The notes below the pieces were generated by a model. It was not told where the DNA came from. It was given only the letters and a program-made list of their open reading frames with translations, and did not search any database. Position numbers and translations under genes: made by a program. Shown piece after piece: positions 53,758-63,268 of a DNA stretch of 63,268 nucleotides. The DNA lies in the NCBI GenBank assembly GCA_027604505.1, contig JADIIX010000119.1, positions 1 through 63,268 on the forward strand, written 5' to 3'. The DNA comes from Gonapodya sp. JEL0774. Lineage: Eukaryota; Monoblepharomycota; Monoblepharidomycetes; Monoblepharidales; Gonapodyaceae. The stretch's first letter is position 1. Every line of letters begins with the position of its first letter.

Positions 53758-55003
53758 CTAATCAAATGTCCTACTGACCAAATCTGCTTCCTCATCATCC
53801 TCTGGAACGCTTGCGATCCGCTGCAGATCTTCAAGTACATGTCTGTTCGCCCCTCGAGCCAACAAGTGCTCCACCACTTCTTCGTGCCAACGGCCGCGTG
53901 CATTGACGAGCGCTTCGTCGTCACATGCATGAATATTGGCACCACGGTCCAACAAAAGTCGCACTGCGTCCAAGCTTCCACCCAGGGCTGACACGCGAAG
54001 TGCCTCATCTTCTCCTGCGTGAATGTCCGCGCCCCGGTCGAAGAGGAGCTCGAGAACTCCAACGTGGCGACGCTGGGCGGCAATGACGAGCGGCTCTGCA
54101 TTTGTGATGTCGCCTGCTCCACGATCCAGCAGGAGCTGTGTCAAAGTGACGTTCCCTGTGACAGCGGCACTTGCAAGGACGGAACGAGCATGAAGGTTGG
54201 CTCCCCGGTTGATGAGACACTCAGCTACCTCACTCCGACCAAAACAGACGGCATTAAAGAGTACTACATCATTGTCGAGGTGAATGTCAGCTCCATTGTC
54301 CAAAAGCAGCTCCACAACCGCCACATGTCCGCACCTGGCTGCTCCTACTGTGGCCCTAAGGCCATTCTCATTGTTCAGATCAACGTCAGTCCCAGAGTCC
54401 AAGAGAAACTTCACCATTTCGAGGCGACCCAGCCGTGCTGCTTCATAGAGAAGCTGCTCCGGGGAGACGTGACCGTTCCTACCCAGGTCCAGAAACAGTC
54501 GAACAACTTCAATCCTTCCATCCTGTGCCGAAAACCGGAGTGCTTTGGCTTCCTCAAATTCGTCTAGCCCACCGTTGTCTAAGAGAAGCTCGACCACCTT
54601 CATATGGCCCGCTACAGCGGGCCAAATGGAGGGCGTTTGACCCCCGAGGGCTCACCCCTGCTCGTAATAGCACCTGAAGTACAGCCAGACGTCCATCCCG
54701 TGCCAATCGAGAAATAAGTTTGACGAGCTTTGCCTCGGACTGAACGGATGATTTCTTCAGCAGGTACGTGACAACATCTGCTCTGTATTCCTCGCTCCTT
54801 CCAGCCTCGGCGATGAGCGCTGACATCCCCGAAGGGTAGCGCCGAAGAGCTCTCTCGGCTATTCCTTCAGGGAGAGAGAAGACCGCGTAGAGCATTCGGT
54901 TGAGGGTAGGGAGGCCCAAGCGGTGGGGGAGGAAGTGACCCATTGCCTGGAGGACTTCAGTAGGAAAACTTTGCAGCTGGAACGTGGAAACGCGATCCGA
55001 CAT
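53758..55003 (-). pseudogene. Ankyrin-repeat protein with apparent single-base frameshift
   Basis: Start ATG 55001-55003; the N-terminal part (FQLQSFPTEVLQAMGHFLPH) resembles an F-box-like helix, which is uncertain. Ankyrin repeats follow, with blocks such as GRLAVLQVLLRAG, GHMKVVELLLDNGG, GRIEVVRLFLDLG, GRLEMVKFLLDSGTDVDLNN, GHVAVVELLLDNGADIH, GRSEVAECLINRGANLHA, GNVTLTQLLLDRGA, RHVGVLELLFDRGADIHAGE and GSLDAVRLLLDRGANIHACD. Stop TAG 53758-53760. The repeat after LLRAGVSPR continues only in another frame (QTPSIWPAVAGHM), the switch being at the C5 run 54641-54645. No intron fits the phase there: a GTGAGC donor exists, but its acceptors either miss the phase or drop half a repeat. It may be a sequencing slip in a homopolymer rather than a true pseudogene. 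Ankyrin proteins act as binding scaffolds. Confidence 0.65.
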
Positions 55004-55199
55004 CTATCAAGGTGGGGCTACACAATTTTCAGGCCAACGAAGAATGCAGCGGGGATCCCACGTTCAGTGTGCTGGACCTCTCACACAAGTGAGTTTGAGG
55101 TGATGGCAGTTGAGGGTCACTTTCAATGAAAAGTTCATGGCGACTTCTTAAAGTGGAGGCACTCCTGGGTTGAGTTAGCCGACATTGAGCATTGCGGGC

Positions 55200-56876
55200 T
55201 GGAATCCGTCACTGTGGGGGGCGCGCATGTGCAGGTTTGTGTGCCCTTGTGAGTGCGAGTGCGACGGAACAGATCACGTTGATCACAGGACAGACACCGT
55301 CTTCGTGGGCATCAGGGTGCTTGATTTCTCATTGTCTCTCTCCGATGGTCATTTTCGCATGCGCACTTCAAGTGGCTGCCCCCGCAACACAGCCCGAACC
55401 TCGATCGCAACGCGCTCCAACCCCTCCGACACCTACCCTCTCTGCGGAGACTCAATGTCGTCGGCGCCACCCTCGGTCAAACGGCGAAATATCGAGAGTT
55501 TTTGCTCGAACTCAACCCGCATCTCGAGGTCGTGGACGCGTTTACCCGGACAGGTGGGGTCGTTGAAGACTCGGCATCAGAAGACGACAAAGTCTTCGAT
55601 GACCCGGACGACGCGGACAGTGATTCCAGTGATGATGACGACAGCGCAGGGAATAACATGCGCCATCAAAACCCTCCGCGGTTCTCCCAAACCATCGTGG
55701 GTCGCAGGGCGCTGACACCTGGTTCACTGGGATTCAGGGAGGGGCAAAAGCGGCGACCAGCCCCTGAACCCGAAGACGAACCTCTCGGACGGAGGACCAT
55801 GTGGTCTGGTGGGAGGGACATGTGGTCTGGTAGGAGGGTCGCAGGACAGGCAAGGGATAAACAGCAAGAGACAGACAAGGCGGGCGGATCCCGAGAGGTC
55901 CATCGAAGCGACTCATTGGAGGAAGAGTTTGGTGAGTCAGGGGTGTTATATTCGCATGACTGGTATCGCCTCATCCTATTACATAACACCCGCTCCCCCA
56001 CTGCCACAATTCCATGTACTTCGCTCCCAAAACTCAAGCGACGGAACTTGATTCTATGTTGTCGCAGATGCTGGATAAGGAAGAAGGGCCTCAGAGGCGG
56101 ACACGTGAGTGCTGATTGGGGGGTGGTGCTGGCAATTGTTGTGGGTGGAAGTCGTTGACTTGTCTCAAGATCCAATATTGCATCAAACAAGTAATTTTTG
56201 ACCTCCCTCATGCGTCATCCCTGGCAGCAATGGGCAGTCTGCGTTTTCTAACTTCCTCCCCGTTTCCTCCTCCGGTCTCAAATCCACTCTCCAAATCTTC
56301 TGCCGCATCCCGCATAACCATAGCCTCAGCTCTCCTAGACTCTTCTCCCTCATCGTCCGACACAACCACCCCCGAAACAACCACCCCCGAACTGAATCCA
56401 CTTGATGACGCAGCCACCACTGGCCCAGGCCCCCTTGCCCCTGGCCCATCCTACCCGTTCCTCCCGGAACCTTCCCTTCATTTTCTGGCCACAGCACCTG
56501 CCCCAGTCGATCGCCCCACTCCCGTCATGCCCCATTCAAGGGACGAAGAGGAGACGGGAGTCTGAAGATAAAGAGGAGGGCAGTGGTGAGGAGGAGGGAC
56601 GGGAGGTAGGGGAGACTGCCGAAGACCAGGAAGGCATGGGAGGTGAGTGGTGGTATGTGATCTTTCAATGTTAATTCGACTGATCTGATCTTTTGTCGCT
56701 TTGTAATTAACGCATATTCCACGCAATCCCTCTGGTGCTCCATCCTCCCTGCCACAACACAACTTGACACGAAATTTCTCAACCCACTCAACATTGGTTC
56801 AACATTTGAAGGTGGCGGCGACAGCGACAATGGCGACGGGCGGACTTTGAAAAAGCAACGGAAGGAAGGGTTTTAG
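55200..56876 (+). CDS. LRR-cap-like acidic protein, probably nuclear
   Basis: Best part: LQPLRHLPSLRRLNVVGATL, then AKYREFLLELNPHLEVVDAF (about 55412-55545). This looks like a last leucine-rich repeat plus the LRR cap seen in ANP32 and U2A'-type proteins. It is followed at once by an acidic run (DDPDDADSDSSDDDDSAG, about 55598-55650). Beyond this the protein is disordered, with GRRTMWSGGRD repeated as WSGRR, charged exons (KRRRESEDKEEGSGEEEGR) and a last exon ending GRTLKKQRKEGF, stop TAG 56874-56876. The basic end could be a nuclear localisation signal. Start and early exons are not resolved; GIRVLDFSLSLSD near 55305-55345 may be an earlier LRR. Histone or chromatin binding would fit but is inference. 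Confidence 0.45.
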
Positions 56877-57065
56877 TACACAGTACTTCTATTAAAGAGC
56901 GAAGCAATTACAAATCGATTTTACTTTACGTGTTCAATATTCAATGCCGTTTGAGTAATGGTGAGTTGGTGAGATGTGACGCACTACGACCAAGGACTGA
57001 TGTATCTGTGCCAGAGAAGAAAACAGCAATGAAATCTCGCGCTCATATGTTATATCATTTTCTTC

Positions 57066-59190
57066 ATGGATTCCTGTGATCGTAGGTGTTTCCAATTAAT
57101 CTCCCTCCCCCTCTTCGTCTCCGCCGCTCCCATCAACCCAGCGTGGGCTGTCCAACAGCTCCAGACCTACAACCTCACCGCAGCCCTCCTCGCCCTCACC
57201 ACGGACCCCACCAGACTCTCGGATTCGTTGAGGTTTCTCTCTTGGAATATGGTGGAGGACTAGGTCGAGGCGGTGGGCGCCATGAACGTGTCCAGCAAGT
57301 GGTCGGCAGGAACAACGAGTGGGTCAAGCTGACCGCGGCGTGTAGGGGATTTAAATGTGAGGGACACGTTTCAGGTGAGTCCAGGGGTGAGCCTCTGTCC
57401 CGACCGGCGGGTGTGAGTCCGCCGGAGTCCAATGAACCTTCCCCGTCCGGAGGCCAACAACCGTCCACTCATCACAAGTCATACTCTTATGGGTCTCTAT
57501 CACCGGAACGAGGCGAACTATGCACACGTTTTACTCATCTTATTCGATCAATTTGACGTTCACTCGTCTTACCCGCCCGTCCCATCCCACCCAACCACCT
57601 ACCAGTCCCCTCTGCCTCCGACCCAACTCTCCAACGCCTCGTACGTCTCCCACACCTACCTCGACCCGGTGTGCTCCGCCCGCGACGATTGCCGCGACCC
57701 CATGAGGAGGTTTCACGGACGGGCGTACACGGTGAGTCAGTCGCGACCAGGGCGAGATTGGGATGAGGGGTATAGGGTGATGGGTTGATGAGGGGTTGAT
57801 GGGTGGTGGTTCGGGACACGAACTTCGTTTTTGACATGGCAAATCGGTCCGCCTTTGGGTTGACGGACGGTGGTTCGGGACACCACTTCACTTTCCACGT
57901 CGCAATTTGAACCGCCTTGGGTTCACCTAGGCCTGCGCCAACTAAATCGTTCTCGACAACCACGCGCTCCCCGCCCTCCCAGTCGGACTGCTCAACCAAA
58001 CGGTGGCCAACTACTCGGTGCCGGCGGGGGATGGGGATGGGAGAGTGGGCCAGTAAGTAGATTGTTGTGGGAGTTTGGGGGGGTGGGGTCTTTCGTGAGG
58101 GGGTTTTGACGCTTTGGCGTTTGGGGGGTTCCGTCGTGTTGGCGTTACCGGGGTAGTGCACGCAACACACTTGTCACCTGTCCTCACCCCATGCCACCTC
58201 CACCCCACCAGATATCTCCTCCCCGTCCTACGCCCTCAAATTTAAGGTCACCGAAGTGTACTTTGTCCTGTCGACCTCGCTCGACCTGGTGTGCGCACAG
58301 GATAACACGACAACGGCTTCTGTTTCTGTCAAAGCGGACTGTTGTCTCGTCAAAGTAGCGGCGCCAGTGGGCCCCGCGGTGGTCGAAATCGTCGAGCAGG
58401 TGATGTCCAGTACGTATCTCTCACCTACCACCTCCCTCCTCTCCTCTTGGTTTTCCCCTCCTGCTCCGCTTTGCCTCTTCTCACCCACCACCACGGTGTC
58501 CCCCTCAGACGGCCCCTGACTCCCACCTCCCCTCCCCCCCCGTCCTCGACCCGTCCTTCCTGCGCTCCAAGCATGTGACCAACTTGGTCGGCACCCCGCA
58601 TCGTGATCCAGCACAGGAACGATTCCGTGGTGGGGAGGTTGCCGGGGGTCCATGCGGTCGTGGATATGATGGAGGCTTTGAGGGGGGGGGGGGGGGGGGG
58701 GGGGGGTTACGGGTGTGTTTGTGGTTGGGTGGGTGTTGTGTTGTGTGGAGTGTTGTTTTTTGATGTGATTGTTGTGGTGTGTTGTGGGGGGGGGGGGGGG
58801 GGTGGGGGTGTGGGGGGGTGTTGGGGGGGGGGGGGGGGGGGGGGAGGGGGGTTAGGGTTGGAAGGGGCGAGGTGACTGGGGAGTGGAGGGGAATCGCTGA
58901 TCTGACGGTACTCGAGTGGTCCACCGCCCCCCCCCCCTTGCACACCCCTTGCACACCACGAACCCATGTGTAGGGTTGCAACACCACGATGACGCTCCCC
59001 GTGTCGGGGGATTCCTCAGCGGCAACGGTGAAGGTGCAGGGTCGATATCGAGGTCGAGCGTATACCCCCGAGCGATACCCGTGGCACACCGCACCACCCA
59101 TGATACCTGCACCACCTGCAAACCCTCTATGTATACCTGTTCAACTTGTGTTTCTTGTCCCTAGTATCACCATCCCCGTACATACTTTGT
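57066..59190 (+). CDS. Unrecognised multi-exon gene, possibly secreted
   Basis: A hydrophobic leader (FQLISLPLFVSAAPI, from about 57093) followed by WAVQQLQTYNLTAALLALTT suggests a signal peptide. Other plausible exons are SNASYVSHTYLDPVCSARDD to about 57731 (donor GTGAGT), LDNHALPALPVGLLNQTVAN near 57945-58015, YALKFKVTEVYFVLSTSLDL and VSVKADCCLVKVAAPVGPAV near 58225-58410 (donor GTACGT), and TLPVSGDSSAATVKVQGRY near 58990-59050. N-glycosylation sequons occur (NLT, NQT, NAS). I recognise no family, and the exon joins and the end are uncertain. Three long G homopolymers lie in the probable intron at 58682-58844. GC content is higher than in neighbouring genes. Confidence 0.35.
58682..58844 (+). 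repeat. Three long G homopolymers
   Basis: G-runs of about 25 (58682-58706), 17 (58786-58802) and 22 (58823-58844) with further GGGGG tracts between them. Run lengths this long are prone to base-calling error. Confidence 0.85.
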
Positions 59191-59528
59191 AATACCCCTC
59201 CCCTTATTAACAAGTTTCTCGTTTATGCAATTTTATTGAGTTGGTAAAACTAGCGATTCAAGCTTTGTTGAGTAGAGAGAGCGCGGGGGGAGGTGGAAGG
59301 GGTGTTGGGGGTTTTGGAGAAGGTTGGGGGGGGGCATGTTTACCCGGCGTTCCTGCCAGATGTGCGAACTCGTGCCACGAACGTTGCTGTAAGCGCCCAA
59401 TGTTTTTTTTTCAGAGCAATAATAAGATAAGCAAGATACACAGCGTTTTGTGAGTCATGCATGTGTGGCACAGGCTGTCAACAAGGATAGAGCGCGCATA
59501 CAGATTTCTCTTCCAAGACCGAGAGCAA

Positions 59529-60650
59529 ATGGCGTCTTCATCCGCCGCCGCCGCCGCCGCCACCGCCGCTGACGAGAACCAGCCACCTCAGCGGAAGGAG
59601 CCTCGCTTCGTCCGAACCCTACAGCTCACACACAGCGCCTTCCTCTTCGCCCAGTCGATCCTCGCACCCCAAAATGCAGATTCGAACCTGGTCAGCCTCG
59701 CAAGTCTGATCAATAAACCGGAGGGATACGATCTTCAGGTCCTTGTGCACAATTTGAGCCGAACTCTGGCAACGGTGATAGAGTCTTGTTCCCGCAACCA
59801 CAACATTCGAATTCTCCAGTTCGTGTTTTTCAAGCGTAAAAACATGCTACCCCGAGCCCCGGAATCAAATATTGAGCCCTGGGTAAAAGAGGTGACAACA
59901 AAACTGGCTGCAAACATCAATATTTTCCCGGGGCTGGTCATTGCGTTAGTCCCCTTCAAAGCAACTCTCCGAGCAATCCTTCGAGCGGCTGGCCATACAA
60001 TACCCAATACAGCGTCTTCAATGATAGAAATCGGAGGCTCTGGCGGCCCCGTCATTATGGAGGACACACTATGCTTGGTTGCAGCCCTCTGGACCAACAG
60101 GTCGGCCATGTCGAGTGCATCCTCCCTCAAGGTTCTCAAAATCGAAGCATGTGGATTTCTTTGCTCATATGGCTGGCTTGCGCAAGCAGTGCGGGCCTGG
60201 TGGCGGTCCTCAGGGTCCAACTGTGACTATGTGCGAAACAGAAATGCTGTGATTCTGGTTTGGTCCAGACCTGGTCCCACGAATATTACAATAAGTGTGA
60301 TAAAAGTGCACTCAACAAATCGACTTGACATTGGAGCAATATGAAATACTCCTGTCTGGAGCAATATGAAAACTGCAAGAAATCGTTTTGAGATTGCTCC
60401 AGGCTGGAGCAATATGAAAAATGCACTTTTTGACAAATCCTTCCAAGGGTCTCTATTCGACTCTATCCCACAGGCCATCTTGCTGAACCGACAGTGGCTG
60501 CTGACTGTAGATATCCCTCTGGGCGTAGAGTACGTTGAAGCGGAAGAAATCCGCCAGTTCGGCGGCCCAGCTAAGATTCTCATCTGGGACCCCTTCTGGA
60601 AAGTGGTTTATCTGCGTTCAGCAGGACCAGACAACACTTGTGGCAGATGA
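59529..60650 (+). CDS. Unrecognised protein with an in-frame stop inside a repeat cluster
   Basis: Start ATG 59529 (an in-frame ATG also at 59457), with an Ala run from GCC codons near 59542-59570. The frame stays open to TGA 60342-60344 (blocks TLQLTHSAFLFAQSIL, HNLSRTLATVIESCSRNHN and AANINIFPGLVIALVPFKAT). The same frame resumes directly after the TGA and is open to 60650 (LFDSIPQAILLNRQWLLTVD, EEIRQFGGPAKILIWDPFWK). The stop lies within the first of three GGAGCAATATGAAA copies, so either an intron removes it (a GTGTGA donor lies just before) or the gene is broken by repeat insertion. No family recognised. Confidence 0.45.
60332..60419 (+). repeat. Three copies of TGGAGCAATATGAAA and a palindrome
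   Basis: Copies at 60332-60346, 60357-60371 and 60405-60419, spaced 25 and 48 nt. A perfect palindrome with arms ATTGCTCCAG (60393-60402) and CTGGAGCAAT (60404-60413) around a single G overlaps the third copy. Confidence 0.8.
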
Positions 60651-60815
60651 GGTTGAATACCAGTGATGTGTAGTGCTGGGCACTCTCGAGAGAAGCCTTC
60701 CCGACGAGCATCGGTATGTTGTTGGAGACACCGACCCGTTTGGGGTGGGCCTCAGCAAGCTGTGGTCACAAACACACTCTCCCGGTAGAATCCCCAACCA
60801 CCAATTTCATCCTCG

Positions 60816-61256
60816 ATGCTCATGTCCGCTGACTCCCCCAGCTCTCCTCCTGTGGAAAACGCGGTCGATGGGTCACCTCACCCCCATGATGATGCCACAG
60901 AACGGACTCTTGACCCGCCGACCACTCCACATGTGCCTCCATTCACGCTTGCGGAACTAGAGAATCGCTGTGGGATGGGTATTTCTGAATTCCTGAACGC
61001 CGTCGCCATGTCTGGCGACAATGGCCCCCTGAAAGTGAGCAATGTCTGCAGCTGTTTACCATTCAAAATCCTGAGTGACTGTGGTTCTAATTGCATAGCT
61101 AGCCAAATGGCTCATAGATGAACGTGGCATATTTCAAGTACTGGATGGGCCAGGTGCGTCAAGGCTACTAGAACTTCTTGCCGTCGACCATCACAAAGCC
61201 AGTACTCTGTACTCTCATTCCGACCAAGCGTGTCTTGCTCTAACACTCAATCATCC
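60816..61256 (+). CDS. Possible N-terminal exons of the kinase gene
   Basis: ATG 60816 opens a Pro/Ser-rich leader (SADSPSSPPVENAVDG), then ELENRCGMGISEFLNAVAMS to a GTGAGC donor at about 61034. After an acceptor near 61098 the frame continues as LAKWLIDERGIFQVLDGPGA and ASTLYSHSDQACLALTLNHP to a TAG at about 61254-61256. It is either a short separate gene or a leader joined to the kinase by an intron I cannot place. No domain recognised. Confidence 0.35.
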
Positions 61257-61265
61257 TGATAGACC

Positions 61266-63268
61266 ATGGCAGAATGCGTTTCTCGAACAGCGCCTCTCGT
61301 AGATATACCAACAACGCCACCAACACATGTTCAGATGTCAACCGCAAAGAAACCAGATTGGGAGATCCCACCTGGAGAAGTGGAGTATGCGGAGAAAAAG
61401 GTACTCGGCAAAGGAGGATACGGTTCAGTATGCGAAGGCGTGTACAGGAAGCAGACTCCTGTGGCAGTCAAGAAAGTTGCAATCTCTGGGACCTATTTGC
61501 TGGAGGTCTGTGTTAGTGCCTCACAGCATGGTCATGTTTTGTTGTTTTTAAATTGAGTTTGCTCCAGGACTATCGGAACGAAGTTGAAGTGTGGTACAGG
61601 CTTCGACACCCCAATGTTCTGCAGCTCCTTGGAGTCATCCTAGACAGTGATCATGTCCTTTTCATATCTCCTCTGATGTCCAAAGGAGATTGCGCGAACT
61701 ATTTGACATCATTTTCCGATGGAAATGAGCGTCAATGTAAAGCCGTTGCCTTGGTATGTTGTGGTTGAGGCAATGCGCTCGGGTTGCGTTTAAACTCACA
61801 GTCGAACACAGCTTCGAGATATTGCCATTGGGATGGACGCTCTTCACGCCAAAGGCGTCGTTCATACAGACCTTAAACCTGCTAATGTTCTCGTGAATGA
61901 TTTGGGTATTGGTGTCATCACAGATTTTGGCTTTGCAAAGAACTCGCCACTTGACGACAATGACCTTCTAGTGACCGGATCAGGGAAACTTAGGGTTGAA
62001 GCCACAAAAATCCCATACCATACGTTGTTCCGTATGCCAAACTCACAGGAGCGTCCAGGGACTGCTTTCTACATGCCACCAGAACGCCTAGAACGACGGG
62101 GCACAACTAAGCAAGGCGATGTTTATGCATTTGGAATCATGATTGTCACGGTGAGTGAGACGGCAATCGATTACGGGTGAGCGAGCTCTAAAGTTACCCC
62201 TTCTTGCTGCGCCAGATGTGGACAGATGAAACAGCCTACCCAGTGTCATCCACGGGAATATTTGATGATATTTGCTTCAAAAACCTCAGGCCAAGTATCC
62301 CAGACGATATGCCCGAAGAGCTGGTGTCACTCATGAAAAGTTGCTGGGATGAAGATCCATCAAAGCGACCTAACTTCACCCAGATTGCAGAGACGATGAA
62401 GAGCATTGCGTTGGTAGTTCTGAGTAATTGTCGGCAGAAACGGCACACACTGATCTGCATCTATAGGAATCAGATCAGCGACCTTCTGGGACAACATCTG
62501 GCCCGTCTTTACTTTGTACAGAATCCTTCCGAACATACAATGAAAATGCAAGGTAAAGCCTCAGTACCACAGTTTTGAGTGCTGTGTTTTAAAAGGAGTT
62601 TTTCTCTAGACGGACAATTCCAAAGACTGAGGTTCGAGTACTTGCCAGAAGTACTCAAGACCAACACTGTGCTGACGAGTCTGAATCTTTACGGTGAGTG
62701 TCGTGAATGTGTGTTTGCAAGCCCGAATCAAGGTCACATGGTCCCTCTTGCCACTGGTGCCACTGGTCCCGCCAAATGAACAGACAACAAGATTGGAGCT
62801 GACGGTGCCAAGGCACTGGCCGAGGCGCTCAAGAACAACACTGCTCTGACGAGTTTGGACCTGGGTGGTGAGTGTCGAGAATGTGTGTTTGCAAGCCTGA
62901 ATCAAGGTCACATGGTCCCGCGAAATGAACAGACAACGAGATTGGTGCTAACGGTGCCAAGGCGCTGGCCGAGGCGCTCAAGACCAACACTGCGCTGACG
63001 AGTTTGAACCTGGGTGGTGAGTGTCGTGAATGTGTGTTTGCAAGCCCGAGGCAAATTCACACGGTCTCTCTTGCCACTGGTGCCACTGGTGCCACGAAAT
63101 GAACAGTCAACAAGACTGGCGCTGACGGTGCTACGGCGCTGGCCGAGGCGCTCAAGACCAACACTGCGCTGACGAGTCTTGACCTGACCAGTGAGTGTCG
63201 TGAATGTGTGTTTGCAAGCCCGAATCAAGGTCACATGGTCCCTCTTGCCACTGGTGCCACTGGTCCCG
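61266..63268 (+). CDS. TKL-like protein kinase with tandem LRRs (3' end outside the window)
   Basis: Start ATG 61266. Exons 61266-61505, 61568-61753, 61812-62150, 62216-62552, then LRR exons 62610-62693, 62784-62867, 62933-63016 and 63107-63190; all phases agree. Kinase motifs: glycine loop GKGGYGSV, VAVKK, RLRHPNVLQLLGVI, the catalytic loop HTDLKPANVLV (Thr where most kinases have Arg, so a non-RD kinase), DFGFAK, GTAFYMPPE, GDVYAFGI and DPSKRPNF. These are tyrosine-kinase-like (TKL) features with key Lys and Asp present, so activity is expected. The C-terminal repeats read IGADGAKALAEALKNNTALT, the NLRC3/RNI-type LRR of 28 residues. A cytosolic signalling or sensing role is inferred; no signal peptide or membrane segment is seen. 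The array runs off the right edge. Confidence 0.85.
62610..63190 (+). repeat. One-exon-one-LRR array (four units seen)
   Basis: Exons 62610-62693, 62784-62867, 62933-63016 and 63107-63190 are each 84 nt, phase 1 at both ends, and each encodes one 28-residue LRR. The introns 62694-62783 (90 nt), 62868-62932 (65 nt) and 63017-63106 (90 nt) are near-copies of one another. Genomic period 174, 149, 174 nt. Confidence 0.93.

Overview
The window is nuclear DNA from a fungus. The evidence is dense short spliceosomal introns (about 45-100 nt, GTRNGY donors), a Zn(II)2Cys6 regulator, an Agd3-type polysaccharide deacetylase, a Dal5-like MFS permease and a GH18 chitinase. An early-diverging (chytrid-like) lineage is plausible, because of the intron density, the tripeptidyl peptidase II, and a TKL-type kinase joined to NLRC3-like LRRs; this is inference. 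Nearly all genes are split. Exons were joined by eye using splice sites, frame and family resemblance, so spans are firmer than internal exon borders. The exceptions are the chitinase and the kinase/LRR gene, where phases were checked exon by exon.

Layout. 1-10 kb (+): the 3' end of the TFIIIC subunit TFC4/GTF3C3, then HIRA, then the vesicle tether USO1/p115. 10-24 kb (-): an ER-type DnaJ (DNAJB12-like), an Agd3-like deacetylase with a threonine-rich tail, a 2 kb gene-poor stretch holding a 10-N assembly gap, and a full ABCB/MDR transporter. 25-31 kb: a PB1-domain protein (-) and an MFS permease (+). 33-39 kb (-): tripeptidyl peptidase II with the catalytic Asp, His and Ser visible. 39-46 kb: a large disordered protein with one C-terminal membrane segment (+) and a Zn2Cys6 transcription factor (-). 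48-52 kb (+): a secreted modular chitinase. 52-55 kb (-): a RING/TRAF-type zinc-finger protein and an ankyrin protein with an apparent frameshift. 55-60.7 kb (+): an acidic LRR-cap-like protein, an unrecognised probably secreted gene with long G-runs, and an unrecognised gene ending in a repeat cluster. 60.8 kb to the end (+): a protein kinase running into a tandem LRR array that continues past the window.

Themes. The first half is mostly housekeeping (Pol III transcription, chromatin assembly, ER-Golgi tethering, ER chaperoning, proteolysis). Cell-surface and environmental genes (Agd3, MDR, MFS, chitinase) lie among these. The two most unusual structures are both exon arrays. In the chitinase, five copies of an undescribed-looking Cys/Trp module each use a 14-nt microexon. 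At the right edge, each 84-nt exon encodes exactly one 28-residue LRR, with nearly identical introns between them.
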